Below are positions 10,573 to 23,683 of a DNA stretch of 64,000 nucleotides, piece after piece. The translations under genes and the position numbers were made by a program. Location: assembly GCF_051014685.1 (NCBI RefSeq), contig NW_027478873.1, positions 310,001 to 374,000 of the forward strand. Direction: 5' to 3'. A model generated the notes under the pieces. That model was not told where the DNA came from. It did no database searches and saw nothing but the letters and a program-made list of their open reading frames with translations. The DNA is from Ptiloglossa arizonensis (taxonomy: Eukaryota; Arthropoda; Insecta; Hymenoptera; Colletidae). Every line of letters begins with the position of its first letter. The stretch's first letter is position 1.

Positions 10573-13369
10573 AGAAATTCCTGTTGCATCTGAAAGTAGA
10601 AACTAGCCCGATTACAGTGGTGTGTGTACTTTTCCCTTAGGCCATTCCAGTTATTGGTTTCGTGTATCAGACTTGCGAAATTTTTGATTGTTTCTCAACC
10701 ATTCCTTAACTTCAAACTCCCATATCTCGCGAACGGATTGATGAACTCGAGAAATTCCTATTGTATTTGAAGGTAGAAACTCGCCCGATTACAATGGTGT
10801 GTGTACTTTTCCCCTAGGCCATTGCAGTTATTGGTCTCGAGTATCAGACTTGCGAAAACTTTGATGGTTTCTCAACCATTCCTTAACTTCAAACTCCCAT
10901 ATCTCGCGAACGGATTGACGAACTCGAGAAATTCCTGTTGCATCTGAAAGCAGAAACTCGCCCGATTACAACGGTATTTGTATTTTTCCCCTAGGCCATT
11001 GTAGTTATTGCTTTGGAGTATCAGACATGCGAAAACTTTGATGGTTTATCAACCATTCCTTAACTTCAAACTCCCATATCTCGCGAACGGATTGACGAAC
11101 TCGAGAAATTCCTGTTGCATCTGAAAGCAGAAACTCGCCCGATTACAACGGTATTTGTATTTTTCCCCTAGGCCATTGTAGTTATTGCTTTGGAGTATCA
11201 GACATGCGAAAACTTTGATGGTTTCTCAACCATTCCTTAACTTCAAACTCCCATATCTCGCGAACGGATTGACGAACTCGAGAAATTCCTATTGTATTTG
11301 AAGGTAGAAACTCGCCCGATTACAATGGTGTGTGTACTTTTCCCCTAGGCCATTGCAGTTATTGGTCTCGAGTATCAGACTTGCGAAAACTTTGATGGTT
11401 TCACAACCATTCCTTAACTTCAAACTCCCATATCTCGAGAACGGATTGACGAACTCGAGAAATTCCTATTGTATTTGAAGGTAGAAACTCGCCCGATTAC
11501 AATGGTGTGTGTACTTTTCCCCTAGGCCATTGCAGTTATTGGTCTCGAGTATCAGACTTGCGAAAACTTTGATGGTTTCTCAACCATTCCTTAACTTCAA
11601 ACTCCCATATCTCGCGAACGGATTGACGAACTCGAGAAATTCCTGTTGCATCTGAAAGCAGAAACTCGCCCGATTACAACGGGATGTGCATTTTTGCCCT
11701 AGGCCATAGTAGTTATTGATTTCGAGTATAAGACATGCGAAAATTTTGATGGTGTCTCAACCACTCCTTAAATTCAAACTCCCATATCTCGCGAACGGAT
11801 TGACGAACTCGAGAAATTCCTGTTGCATCTGAAAGCAGAAACTCGCCCGAATACAACGGTTTGTGCATTTTTGCCCTAGGCCATAGTAGTTATTGATTTC
11901 GAGTATAAGACATGCGAAAATTTTAATGGTGTCTCAACTACTCCTTAATTTCAAACTCCCATATCTCGCGAACGGATTGACGAACTCGAGAAATTCCTGT
12001 TGCATCTGAAAGCAGAAACTCGCCCGATTACAACGGTATTTGTATTTTTCCCCTAGGCCATTGCAGTTATTGCTTTCGAGTATCAGACTTGCGAAAATTT
12101 TGATGGTTTCTCAACCGTTCCTCAATTTCAAACTCGCATATCTCGCGAACGGATTGACGAACTCGAGAAATTCCTGTTGCATCTGAAAGCAGAAACTCGC
12201 CCGATTACAACGATGTGTTCTTTTCCCCTAGGCCATTGCAGTTATTGGTTTCGAGTATCAGACTTGCGAAAACTTTGATGGTTTCTCAACCATTCCTCAA
12301 TTTCAAACTCGCATATCTCGCGAACGGATTGACGAACTCGAGAAATTCCTGTTGCATCTGAAAGCAGAGACTCGCCCGATTACAACGATGTGTTCTTTTC
12401 CCCTAGGCCATTGCAGTTATTGGTTTCGAGTATCAGACTTGCGAAAACTTTGATGGTTTCTCAACCATTCCTCAATTTCAAACTCGCATATCTCGCGAAC
12501 GGATTGACGAACTCGAGAAATTCCTGTTGCATCTGAAAGCAGAAACTCGCCCGATTACAACGGTATTTGTATTTTTCCCCTAGGCCATTGCAGTTATTGC
12601 TTTCGAGTATCAGACTTGCGAAAATTTTGATGGTTTCTCAACCGTTCCTCAATTTCAAACTCGCATATCTCGCGAACGGATTGACGAACTCGAGAAATTC
12701 CTGTTGCATCTGAAAGCAGAAACTCGCCCGATTACAACGATGTGTTCTTTTCCCCTAGGCCATTGCAGTTATTGGTTTCGAGTATCAGACTTGCGAAAAC
12801 TTTGATGGTTTCTCAACCATTCCTCAATTTCAAACTCGCATATCTCGCGAACGGATTGACGAACTCGAGAAATTCCTGTTGCATCTGAAAGCAGAGACTC
12901 GCCCGATTACAACGATGTGTTCTTTTCCCCTAGGCCATTGCAGTTATTGGTTTCGAGTATCAGACTTGCGAAAACTTTGATGGTTTCTCAACCATTCCTC
13001 AATTTCAAACTCGCATATCTCGCGAACGGATTGACGAACTCGAGAAATTCCTGTTGCATCTGAAAGCAGAAACTCGCCCGATTACAACGGTATTTGTATT
13101 TTTCCCCTAGGCCATTGCAGTTATTGCTTTCGAGTATCAGACTTGCGAAAACTTTGATGGTTTCTCAACCATTCCTTAACTTCAAACTCCCATATCTCGC
13201 GAACGGATTGACGAACTCGAGAAATTCCTGTTGCATCTGAAAGCAGAAACTCGCCCGATTACAACGGTTTGTGCATTTTTGCCCTAGGCCATAGTAGTTA
13301 TTGGTTTCAAGTATCAGATTCCGAAAATTTTGATGGTTTCCCAACCATTCCTCAATTTCAAACTCGCAT
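10573..13369 (+). repeat. Region A satellite with paired CGATGTGTTC monomers
   Basis: About 16 monomers, no other element. It contains the CTATTGTATTTGAAGG monomers (10757, 11287, 11465), a GGGATGTGC monomer, and then two successive rounds of GGTATTTG, CGATGTGTTC, CGATGTGTTC (12.0-13.0 kb, offset about 527 bp), a local three-monomer duplication sharing the variant AGCAGAGACTCG. Confidence 0.75.
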
Positions 13370-15512
13370 ATCTCGCGAACGGATTGACGAACTCGAGAAA
13401 TTCCTGTTGCATCTGAAAGCAGAAACTCGCCCGATTACAACGGTGTGTGTACTTTTGCCCTAGGCCATAGTAGTTATTGGTTTCTAGTATCAGACTTGCG
13501 AAAATTTTGATGGTTTCTCAAACATTCCATAACTTCAAACTCCCATATATGCGAACGGATTGATGAACTCGAGAAATTCCTGTTGCATCTGAAAGCAGAA
13601 ACTCGCCCGTTTATAACGGTTTGTGCATTTTTGCCCTAGGCCATAGTAGTTATTGGTTTCGTGTATCAGACTTGCGAAATTTTTGATTGTTTCTCAACCA
13701 TTCCTTAACTTCAATCTCCCATATCTCGCGAACGGATTGACGAACTCGAGAAATTCCTGTTGCATCTGAAAGTAGAAACTTGCCCGATTGCAATGGTGTG
13801 TGTACTTTTCCCCTAGGCCATTCCAGTTAATGGTTTCGAGTATCAGACTTGCGAAAACTTTGATGGTTTCTCAACCATTCCTCAATTTCAAACTCGCATA
13901 TCTCGCGAACGGATTGACGAACTCGAGAAATTCCTGTTGCATCTGAAAGCAGAAACTCGCCCGATTACAACGGTTTGTGCATTTTTGCCCTAGGCCATAG
14001 TAGTTATTGGTTTCAAGTATCAGACTTGCGTAAATTTTGATGGTTTCTCAACCATTCCATAACTTCAAACTCCCATATATGCGAACGGATTGACGAACTC
14101 GAGACATTCCTGTTGCATCTGAAAGCAGAAACTCTCCCGATTACAACGGGATGTGCATTTTTGCCCTAGGCCATAGTAGTTATTGATTTCGAGTATAAGA
14201 CATGCGAAAATTTTAATGGTGTCTCAACCACTCCTTAATTTCAAACTCCCATATCTCGCGAACGGATTGACGAACTCGAGAAATTCCTGATGCATCTGAA
14301 AGCAGAAACTCGCCCGATTACAACGGTATTTGTATTTTTCCCCTAGGCCATTGCAGTTATTGCTTTCGAGTATCAGACTTGCGAAAATTTTGATGGTTTC
14401 TCAACCGTTCCTCAATTTCAAACTCGCATATCTCGCGAACGGATTGACGAACTCGAGAAATTCCTGTTGCATCTGAAAGCAGAAACTCGCCCGATTACAA
14501 CGATGTGTTCTTTTCCCCTAGGCCATTGCAGTTATTGGTTTCGAGTATCAGACTTGCGAAAACTTTGATGGTTTCTCAACCATTCCTCAATTTCAAACTC
14601 GCATATCTCGCGAACGGATTGACGAACTCGAGAAATTCCTGTTGCATCTAAAAGCAGAAACTCGCCCGATTACAACGATGTGTTCTTTTCCCCTAGGCCA
14701 TTGCAGTTATTGGTTTCGAGTATCAGACTTGCGAAAACTTTGATGGTTTCTCAACCATTCCTCAATTTCAAACTCGCATATCTCGCGAACGGATTGACGA
14801 ACTCGAGAAATTCCTGTTGCATCTGAAAGCAGAAACTCGCCCGATTACAACGGTATTTGTATTTTTCCCCTAGGCCATTGCAGTTATTGCTTTCGAGTAT
14901 CAGACTTGCGAAAACTTTGATGGTTTCTCAACCATTCCTTAACTTCAAACTCCCATATCTCGCGAACGGATTGACGAACTCGAGAAATTCCTGTTGCATC
15001 TGAAAGCAGAAACTCGCCCGATTACAACGGTTTGTGCATTTTTGCCCTAGGCCATAGTAGTTATTGGTTTCAAGTATCAGATTCCGAAAATTTTGATGGT
15101 TTCCCAACCATTCCTCAATTTCAAACTCGCATATCTCGCGAACGGATTGACGAACTCGAGAAATTCCTGTTGCATCTGAAAGCAGAAACTCGCCCGATTA
15201 CAACGGTGTGTGTACTTTTCCCCTAGGCCATTGCAGTTATTGGTTTCGAGTATCAGACTTGCGAAAACTTTGATGGTTTCTCAACCATTCCTCAATTTCA
15301 AACTCGCATATCTCGCGAACGGATTGACGAACTCGAGAAATTCCTGTTGCATCTGAAAGCAGAAACTCGCCCGATTACAACGGTATTTGTATTTTTCCCC
15401 TAGGCCATTGTAGTTATTGCTTTGGAGTATCAGACATGCGAAAACTTTGATGGTTTCTCAACCATTCCTTAACTTCAAACTCCCATATCTCGCGAACGGA
15501 TTGACGAACTCG
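13370..15512 (+). repeat. 12-mer block, copy 2
   Basis: Second copy of the block at 8430-10572. The homology stops near 15512, where this copy continues with CTATTGTATTTGAAGG while copy 1 continues with CTGTTGCATCTGAAAG. Confidence 0.75.
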
Positions 15513-18321
15513 AGAAATTCCTATTGTATTTGAAGGTAGAAACTCGCCCGATTACAATGGTGTGTGTACTTTTCCCCTAGGCCATTGCAGTTATTGGTCT
15601 CGAGTATCAGACTTGCGAAAACTTTGATGGTTTCTCAACCATTCCTTAACTTCAAACTCCCATATCTCGCGAACGGATTGACGAACTCGAGAAATTCCTG
15701 TTGCATCTGAAAGCAGAAACTCGCCCGATTACAACGGGATGTGCATTTTTGCCCTAGGCCATAGTAGTTATTGATTTCGAGTATAAGACATGCGAAAATT
15801 TTGATGGTGTCTCAACCACTCCTTAAATTCAAACTCCCATATCTCGCGAACGGATTGACGAACTCGAGAAATTCCTGTTGCATCTGAAAGCAGAAACTCG
15901 CCCGAATACAACGGTTTGTGCATTTTTGCCCTAGGCCATAGTAGTTATTGATTTCGAGTATAAGACATGCGAAAATTTTAATGGTGTCTCAACCACTCCT
16001 TAATTTCAAACTCCCATATCTCGCGAACGGATTGACGAACTCGAGAAATTCCTGTTGCATCTGAAAGCAGAAACTCGCCCGATTACAACGGTATTTGTAT
16101 TTTTCCCCTAGGCCATTGCAGTTATTGCTTTCGAGTATCAGACTTGCGAAAATTTTGATGGTTTCTCAACCGTTCCTCAATTTCAAACTCGCATATCTCG
16201 CGAACGGATTGACGAACTCGAGAAATTCCTGTTGCATCTGAAAGCAGAAACTCGCCCGATTACAACGATGTGTTCTTTTCCCCTAGGCCATTGCAGTTAT
16301 TGGTTTCGAGTATCAGACTTGCGAAAACTTTGATGGTTTCTCAACCATTCCTCAATTTCAAACTCGCATATCTCGCGAACGGATTGACGAACTCCAGAAA
16401 TTCCTGTTGCATCTGAAAGCAGAAACTCGCCCGATTACAACGATGTGTTCTTTTCCCCTAGGCCATTGCAGTTATTGGTTTCGAGTATCAGACTTGCGAA
16501 AACTTTGATGGTTTCTCAACCATTCCTCAATTTCAAACTCGCATATCTCGCGAACGGATTGACGAACTCGAGAAATTCCTGTTGCATCTGAAAGCAGAAA
16601 CTCGCCCGATTACAACGGTATTTGTATTTTTCCCCTAGGCCATTGCAGTTATTGCTTTCGAGTATCAGACTTGCGAAAACTTTGATGGTTTCTCAACCAT
16701 TCCTTAACTTCAAACTCCCATATCTCGCGAACGGATTGACGAACTCGAGAAATTCCTGTTGCATCTGAAAGCAGAAACTCGCCCGATTACAACGGTTTGT
16801 GCATTTTTGCCCTAGGCCATAGTAGTTATTGGTTTCAAGTATCAGATTCCGAAAATTTTGATGGTTTCCCAACCATTCCTCAATTTCAAACTCGCATATC
16901 TCGCGAACGGATTGACGAACTCGAGAAATTCCTGTTGCATCTGAAAGCAGAAACTCGCCCGATTACAACGGTGTGTGTACTTTTCCCCTAGGCCATTGCA
17001 GTTATTGGTTTCGAGTATCAGACTTGCGAAAACTTTGATGGTTTCTCAACCATTCCTCAATTTCAAACTCGCATATCTCGCGAACGGATTGACGAACTCG
17101 AGAAATTCCTGTTGCATCTGAAAGCAGAAACTCGCCCGATTACAACGGTATTTGTATTTTTCCCCTAGGCCATTGTAGTTATTGCTTTGGAGTATCAGAC
17201 ATGCAAAAACTTTGATGGTTTCTCAACCATTCCTTAACTTCAAACTCCCATATCTCGCGAATGGATTGACGAACTCGAGAAATTCCTGTTGCATCTGAAA
17301 GTAGAAACTAGCCCGATTACAGTGGTGTGTGTACTTTTCCCTTAGGCCATTCCAGTTATTGGTTTCGTGTATCAGACTTGCGAAATTTTTGATTGTTTCT
17401 CAACCATTCCTTAACTTCAAACTCCCATATCTCGCGAACGGATTGACGAACTCGAGAAATTCCTATTGTATTTGAAGGTAGAAACTCGCCCGATTACAAT
17501 GGTGTGTGTACTTTTCCCCTAGGCCATTGCAGTTATTGGTCTCGAGTATCAGACTTGCGAAAACTTTGATGGTTTCTCAACCATTCCTCAATTTCAAACT
17601 CGCATATCTCGCGAACGGATTGACGAACTCGAGAAATTCCTGTTGCATCTGAGAGCAGAAACTCGCCCGATTACAACGGTATTTGTATTTTTCCCCTAGG
17701 CCATTGTAGTTATTGCTTTGGAGTATCAGACATGCGAAAACTTTGATGGTTTCTCAACCATTCCTTAACTTCAAACTCCCATATCTCGCGAACGGATTGA
17801 CGAACTCGAGAAATTCCTGTTGCATCTGAAAGCAGAAACTCGCCCGATTACAACGGGATGTGCATTTTTGCCCTAGGCCATAGTAGTTATTGATTTCGAG
17901 TATAAGACATGCGAAAATTTTGATGGTGTCTCAACCACTCCTTAAATTCAAACTCCCATATCTCGCGAACGGATTGACGAACTCGAGAAATTCCTGTTGC
18001 ATCTGAAAGCAGAAACTCGCCCTATTACAACGGTATTTGTATTTTTCCCCTAGGCCATTGTAGTTATTGCTTTGGAGTATCAGACATGCGAAAACTTTGA
18101 TGGTTTCTCAACCATTCCTTAACTTCAAACTTCCATATCTCGCGAACGGATTGACGAACTCGAGAAATTCCTATTGAATTTGAAGGTAGAAACTCGCCCG
18201 ATTACAATGGTGTGTGTACTTTTCCCCTAGGCCATTGCAGTTATTGGTCTCGAGTATCAGACTTGCGAAAACTTTGATGGTTTCACAACCATTCCTTAAC
18301 TTCAAACTCCCATATCTCGAG
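15495..18321 (+). repeat. 16-mer HOR (2,827 bp), unit 1
   Basis: A run of 16 monomers followed directly by a near-identical copy at an offset of 2,827 bp. Order of spacer types: CTATTGTATTT/GTGTGTG, GGGATGTGC, GAATACAACGGTTTG, GGTATTTG, CGATGTG, CGATGTG, GGTATTTG, GGTTTGTGC, GGTGTGTGT, GGTATTTG, CTAGCCCG/GTGTGTG, CTATTGTATTT, GGTATTTG, GGGATGTGC, GGTATTTG, CTATTGAATTT. Private markers shared with unit 2 include CATGCAAAAACTTTG, GCGAATGG, AACTCCAGAAATTCC, TGAGAGCAG and GCCCTATTACAACGG. Confidence 0.85.
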
Positions 18322-21148
18322 AACGGATTGACGAACTCGAGAAATTCCTATTGTATTTGAAGGTAGGAACTCGCCCGATTACAATGGTGTGTGTACTTTT
18401 CCCCTAGGCCATTGCAGTTATTGGTCTCGAGTATCAGACTTGCGAAAACTTTGATGGTTTCTCAACCATTCCTTAACTTCAAACTCCCATATCTCGCGAA
18501 CGGATTGACGAACTCGAGAAATTCCTGTTGCATCTGAAAGCAGAAACTCGCCCGATTACAACGGGATGTGCATTTTTGCCCTAGGCCATAGTAGTTATTG
18601 ATTTCGAGTATAAGACATGCGAAAATTTTGATGGTGTCTCAACCACTCCTTAAATTCAAACTCCCATATCTCGCGAACGGATTGACGAACTCGAGAAATT
18701 CCTGTTGCATCTGAAAGCAGAAACTCGCCCGAATACAACGGTTTGTGCATTTTTGCCCTAGGCCATAGTAGTTATTGATTTCGAGTATAAGACATGCGAA
18801 AATTTTAATGGTGTCTCAACCACTCCTTAATTTCAAACTCCCATATCTCGCGAACGGATTGACGAACTCGAGAAATTCCTGTTGCATCTGAAAGCAGAAA
18901 CTCGCCCGATTACAACGGTATTTGTATTTTTCCCCTAGGCCATTGCAGTTATTGCTTTCGAGTATCAGACTTGCGAAAATTTTGATGGTTTCTCAACCGT
19001 TCCTCAATTTCAAACTCGCATATCTCGCGAACGGATTGACGAACTCGAGAAATTCCTGTTGCATCTGAAAGCAGAAACTCGCCCGATTACAACGATGTGT
19101 TCTTTTCCCCTAGGCCATTGCAGTTATTGGTTTCGAGTATCAGACTTGCGAAAACTTTGATGGTTTCTCAACCATTCCTCAATTTCAAACTCGCATATCT
19201 CGCGAACGGATTGACGAACTCCAGAAATTCCTGTTGCATCTGAAAGCAGAAACTCGCCCGATTACAACGATGTGTTCTTTTCCCCTAGGCCATTGCAGTT
19301 ATTGGTTTCGAGTATCAGACTTGCGAAAACTTTGATGGTTTCTCAACCATTCCTCAATTTCAAACTCGCATATCTCGCGAACGGATTGACGAACTCGAGA
19401 AATTCCTGTTGCATCTGAAAGCAGAAACTCGCCCGATTACAACGGTATTTGTATTTTTCCCCTAGGCCATTGCAGTTATTGCTTTCGAGTATCAGACTTG
19501 CGAAAACTTTGATGGTTTCTCAACCATTCCTTAACTTCAAACTCCCATATCTCGCGAACGGATTGACGAACTCGAGAAATTCCTGTTGCATCTGAAAGCA
19601 GAAACTCGCCCGATTACAACGGTTTGTGCATTTTTGCCCTAGGCCATAGTAGTTATTGGTTTCAAGTATCAGATTCCGAAAATTTTGATGGTTTCCCAAC
19701 CATTCCTCAATTTCAAACTCGCATATCTCGCGAACGGATTGACGAACTCGAGAAATTCCTGTTGCATCTGAAAGCAGAAACTCGCCCGATTACAAAGGTG
19801 TGTGTACTTTTCCCCTAGGCCATTGCAGTTATTGGTTTCGAGTATCAGACTTGCGAAAACTTTGATGGTTTCTCAACCATTCCTCAATTTCAAACTCGCA
19901 TATCTCGCGAACGGATTGACGAACTCGAGAAATTCCTGTTGCATCTGAAAGCAGAAACTCGCCCGATTACAACGGTATTTGTATTTTTCCCCTAGGCCAT
20001 TGTAGTTATTGCTTTGGAGTATCAGACATGCAAAAACTTTGATGGTTTCTCAACCATTCCTTAACTTCAAACTCCCATATCTCGCGAATGGATTGACGAA
20101 CTCGAGAAATTCCTGTTGCATCTGAAAGTAGAAACTAGCCCGATTACAGTGGTGTGTGTACTTTTCCCTTAGGCCATTCCAGTTATTGGTTTCGTGTATC
20201 AGACTTGCGAAATTTTTGATTGTTTCTCAACCATTCCTTAACTTCAAACTCCCATATCTCGCGAACGGATTGACGAACTCGAGAAATTCCTATTGTATTT
20301 GAAGGTAGAAACTCGCCCGATTACAATGGTGTGTGTACTTTTCCCCTAGGCCATTGCAGTTATTGGTCTCGAGTATCAGACTTGCGAAAACTTTGATGGT
20401 TTCTCAACCATTCCTCAATTTCAAACTCGCATATCTCGCGAACGGATTGACGAACTCGAGAAATTCCTGTTGCATCTGAGAGCAGAAACTCGCCCGATTA
20501 CAACGGTATTTGTATTTTTCCCCTAGGCCATTGTAGTTATTGCTTTGGAGTATCAGACATGCGAAAACTTTGATGGTTTCTCAACCATTCCTTAACTTCA
20601 AACTCCCATATCTCGCGAACGGATTGACGAACTCGAGAAATTCCTGTTGCATCTGAAAGCAGAAACTCGCCCGATTACAACGGGATGTGCATTTTTGCCC
20701 TAGGCCGTAGTAGTTATTGATTTCGAGTATAAGACATGCGAAAATTTTGATGGTGTCTCAACCACTCCTTAAATTCAAACTCCCATATCTCGCGAACGGA
20801 TTGACGAACTCGAGAAATTCCTGTTGCATCTGAAAGCAGAAACTCGCCCTATTACAACGGTATTTGTATTTTTCCCCTAGGCCATTGTAGTTATTGCTTT
20901 GGAGTATCAGACATGCGAAAACTTTGATGGTTTCTCAACCATTCCTTAACTTCAAACTTCCATATCTCGCGAACGGATTGACGAACTCGAGAAATTCCTA
21001 TTGAATTTGAAGGTAGAAACTCGCCCGATTACAATGGTGTGTGTACTTTTCCCCTAGGCCATTGCAGTTATTGGTCTCGAGTATCAGACTTGCGAAAACT
21101 TTGATGGTTTCACAACCATTCCTTAACTTCAAACTCCCATATCTCGAG
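18322..21148 (+). repeat. 16-mer HOR (2,827 bp), unit 2
   Basis: Near-identical to the preceding unit. The differences I noticed are single bases, such as AGGCCGTAG at 20703 against AGGCCATAG, ACAAAGGTG at 19793 against ACAACGGTG, and GGTAGGAAC at 18363 against GGTAGAAAC. Confidence 0.85.
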
Positions 21149-21560
21149 AACGGATTGACGAACTCGAGAAATTCCTATTGTATTTGAAGGTAGGAACTCG
21201 CCCGATTACAATGGTGTGTGTACTATTCCCCTAGGCCATTGCAGTTATTGGTCTCGAGTATCAGACTTGCGAAAACTTTGATGGTTTCTCAACCATTCCT
21301 TAACTTCAAACTCCCATATCTCGCGAACGGATTGACGAACTCGAGAAATTCCTGTTGCATCTGAAAGCAGAAACTCGCCCGATTACAACGGGATGTGCAT
21401 TTTTGCCCTAGGCCATAGTAGTTATTGATTTCGAGTATAAGACATGCGAAAATTTTGATGGTGTCTCAACCACTCCTTAAATTCAAACTCCCATATCTCG
21501 CGAACGGATTGACGAACTCGAGGAATTCCTGTTGCATCTGAAAGCAGAAACTCGCCCGAT
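21149..21560 (+). repeat. 16-mer HOR, partial third unit
   Basis: Continues the 2,827-bp period for about two monomers, with the same GGTAGGAAC variant as unit 2 and a private change GTACTATTCCC near 21221. It then switches at about 21560 to the GGTATTTGTATCTTTCC monomer that leads into the LTR-containing HOR. Confidence 0.75.
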
Positions 21561-23516
21561 TACAACGGTATTTGTATCTTTCCCCTAGGCCATTGCAGTT
21601 ATTGGTTTCGAGTATCAGACTTGCGAAAATTTTGATGGTTTCTCAACCGTTCCTCAATTTCAAACTCGCATATCTCGCGAACGGATTGACGAACTCAAGA
21701 AATTCCTGTTGCATCTGAAAGCAGAAACTCGCCCGATTACAACGATGTGTTCTTTTCCCCTAGGCCATTGCAGTTATTGTTTTCGAGTATCAGACTTGCG
21801 AAAACTTTGATGGTTTCTCAAACATTCCTCAATTTCAAACTAGCATATCTCGCGAACGGATTGACGAACTCGAGAAATTCCTGTTGCATCTGAAAGCAGA
21901 AACTCGCCCGGTTACAACGATGTGTTCTTTTCCCCTAGGCCATTGCAGTTATTGGTTTCGAGTATCAGACTTGCGAAAACTTTGATGGTTTCTCAACCAT
22001 TCCTCAATTTCAAACTCGCATATCTCGCGAACGGATTGACGAACTCGAGAAATTCCTGTTGCATCTGAAAGCAGAAACTCGCCCGATTACAACGGTATTT
22101 GTATTTTTCCCCTAGGCCATTGCAGTTATTGCTTTCGAGTATCAGACTTGCGAAAACTTTGATGGTTTCTCAACCATTCCTTAACTTCAAACTCCCATAT
22201 CTCGCGAACGGATTGACGAACTCGAGAAATTCCTGTTGCATCTGAAAGCAGAAACTCGCCCGATTACAATGGTGTGTGTACTTTTCCCTTAGGCCATTCC
22301 AGTTATTGGTTTCGTGTTTCAGATTTGCGAAATTTTTGATTGTTTCTCAACCATTCCTTAACTTCAAACTCCCATATCTCGCGAACGCATTGACGAACTC
22401 GAGAAATTCCTATTGCATCTGAAGGCAGAAACTCGCCCGATTACAATGGTGTGTGTACTTTTCCCTTAGGCCATTGCAGTTATTGGTTTCGAGTATCAGA
22501 CTTGCGAAAACTTTGATGGTATCTCAACCATTCCTTAACTTCAAACTCCCATATCTCGCGAACGGATTGACGAACTCGAGGAATTCCTGTTGCATCTGAA
22601 AGCAGAAACTCGCCCGATTACAACGGTATGTGTATTTTTGCCCTGGACCATAGTAGTTATTTGTTTCAAGTATCAGATTCCGAAAATTTTGATGGTTTCT
22701 CAACCATTCCTTAACTTCAAACTCCCATATCTCCCGAACGGATTGACGAACTCGAGAAATTCCTGTTGCATCTGAAAGCAGAAACTCGCCCGAATACAAC
22801 GGTTTGTGCATTTTTGCCCTAGGCCATAGTAGTTATTGGTTTCGAGTATCAGATTCCGAAAATTTTGATGGTTTCTCAACCATTCCTCAATTTCAAACTC
22901 GCATATCTCGCGAACGGATTGACGAACTCGAGATATTCCTGTTGCATCTGAAAGTAGAAACTCGCCCGATTACAATGGTGTGTGTACTTTTCCCTTAGAC
23001 CATTCCAGTTATTGGTTTCGTGTATCAGACTTGCGAAATTTTTGATTGTTTCTCAACCATTCCTTAACTTCAATCTCCCATATCGCGCGAACGGATGGAC
23101 GAACTCGAGAAATTCCTATTGCATCTGAAGGCAGAAACTCGCCCGATTACAATGGTGTGTGTACTTTTCCCCTAGGCCATTGCAGTTATTGGTTTCGAGC
23201 ATCAGACTTGCGAAAACTTTGATGGTTTCTCAACCATTCCTTAACTTCAAACTCCCATATCTCGCGAACGGATTGACGAACTCGAAAAATTCCTATTGCA
23301 TCTGAAAGTAGAAACTTGCCCGATTACAATGGTGTTTGTACTTTTCCCCTAGGCCATTCCAGTTAATGGTTTCGAGTATCAGACTTGCGAAAATTTTGAT
23401 GGTTTCTCAACCATTCCATAACTTCAAACTCCTGTGGCGGCACTACCCACGCTTGCCACCAGAGGGAAACTCACCACCAACCGTTTCCCGCAAGTTCCCG
23501 TACCTGCTGCGATCGC

Positions 23517-23524
23517 TATATATA
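23517..23524 (+). promoter_or_regulatory. TATA box of LTR copy 2
   Basis: TATATATA after GCGATCGC, 34 bp upstream of the ribozyme cut site at A23558. Same context as in copy 1. Confidence 0.5.
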
Positions 23525-23553
23525 CGACCTCTTACCGATCTTCCAATGTCCCG

Positions 23554-23620
23554 GCGTATAAGGCAGGGCCTGCTAGGATGCCTTACTGACGAGTCCACTA
23601 ACAGGCCCGGGATGAAACGC
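23554..23620 (+). ncRNA. Type III hammerhead ribozyme, copy 2 (core intact)
   Basis: Stem III GCGU 23554-23557 with ACGC 23617-23620; cleavage after A23558 (GUA); stem I 23559-23565 with 23579-23585; CUGACGA 23586-23592; stem II GUCC 23593-23596 with GGAU 23610-23613; GAAA 23614-23617. Unlike copy 1, stem II is fully paired (three Watson-Crick pairs plus one G-U next to the core). Loop I GGGCCUGCUAG and loop II CUAACAGGCCC are complementary at 10 of 11 positions. Likely cleavage-competent, though the G-U at position 10.1/11.1 is non-canonical. Confidence 0.88.
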
Positions 23621-23683
23621 TTATCCCCACTCCTTTTCCTATTTCCGTTCTCTCCTACCTTAAACATCTTATTAGAGCCGCCA

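Larger units (their letters stand above)
23433..23683 (+). mobile_element. Solo LTR with hammerhead ribozyme, copy 2
   Basis: Same 251-bp element, TGTGGCGGC to GAGCCGCCA, with perfect flanking repeats AACTCC at 23427-23432 and 23684-23689. Here the terminal complement TGGCGGC/GCCGCCA is intact. Inverted repeat, GCGATCGC, TATA box and ribozyme are all present. This copy has the fewest private changes and is a good reference for the element. No internal retroelement sequence follows. Confidence 0.75.
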
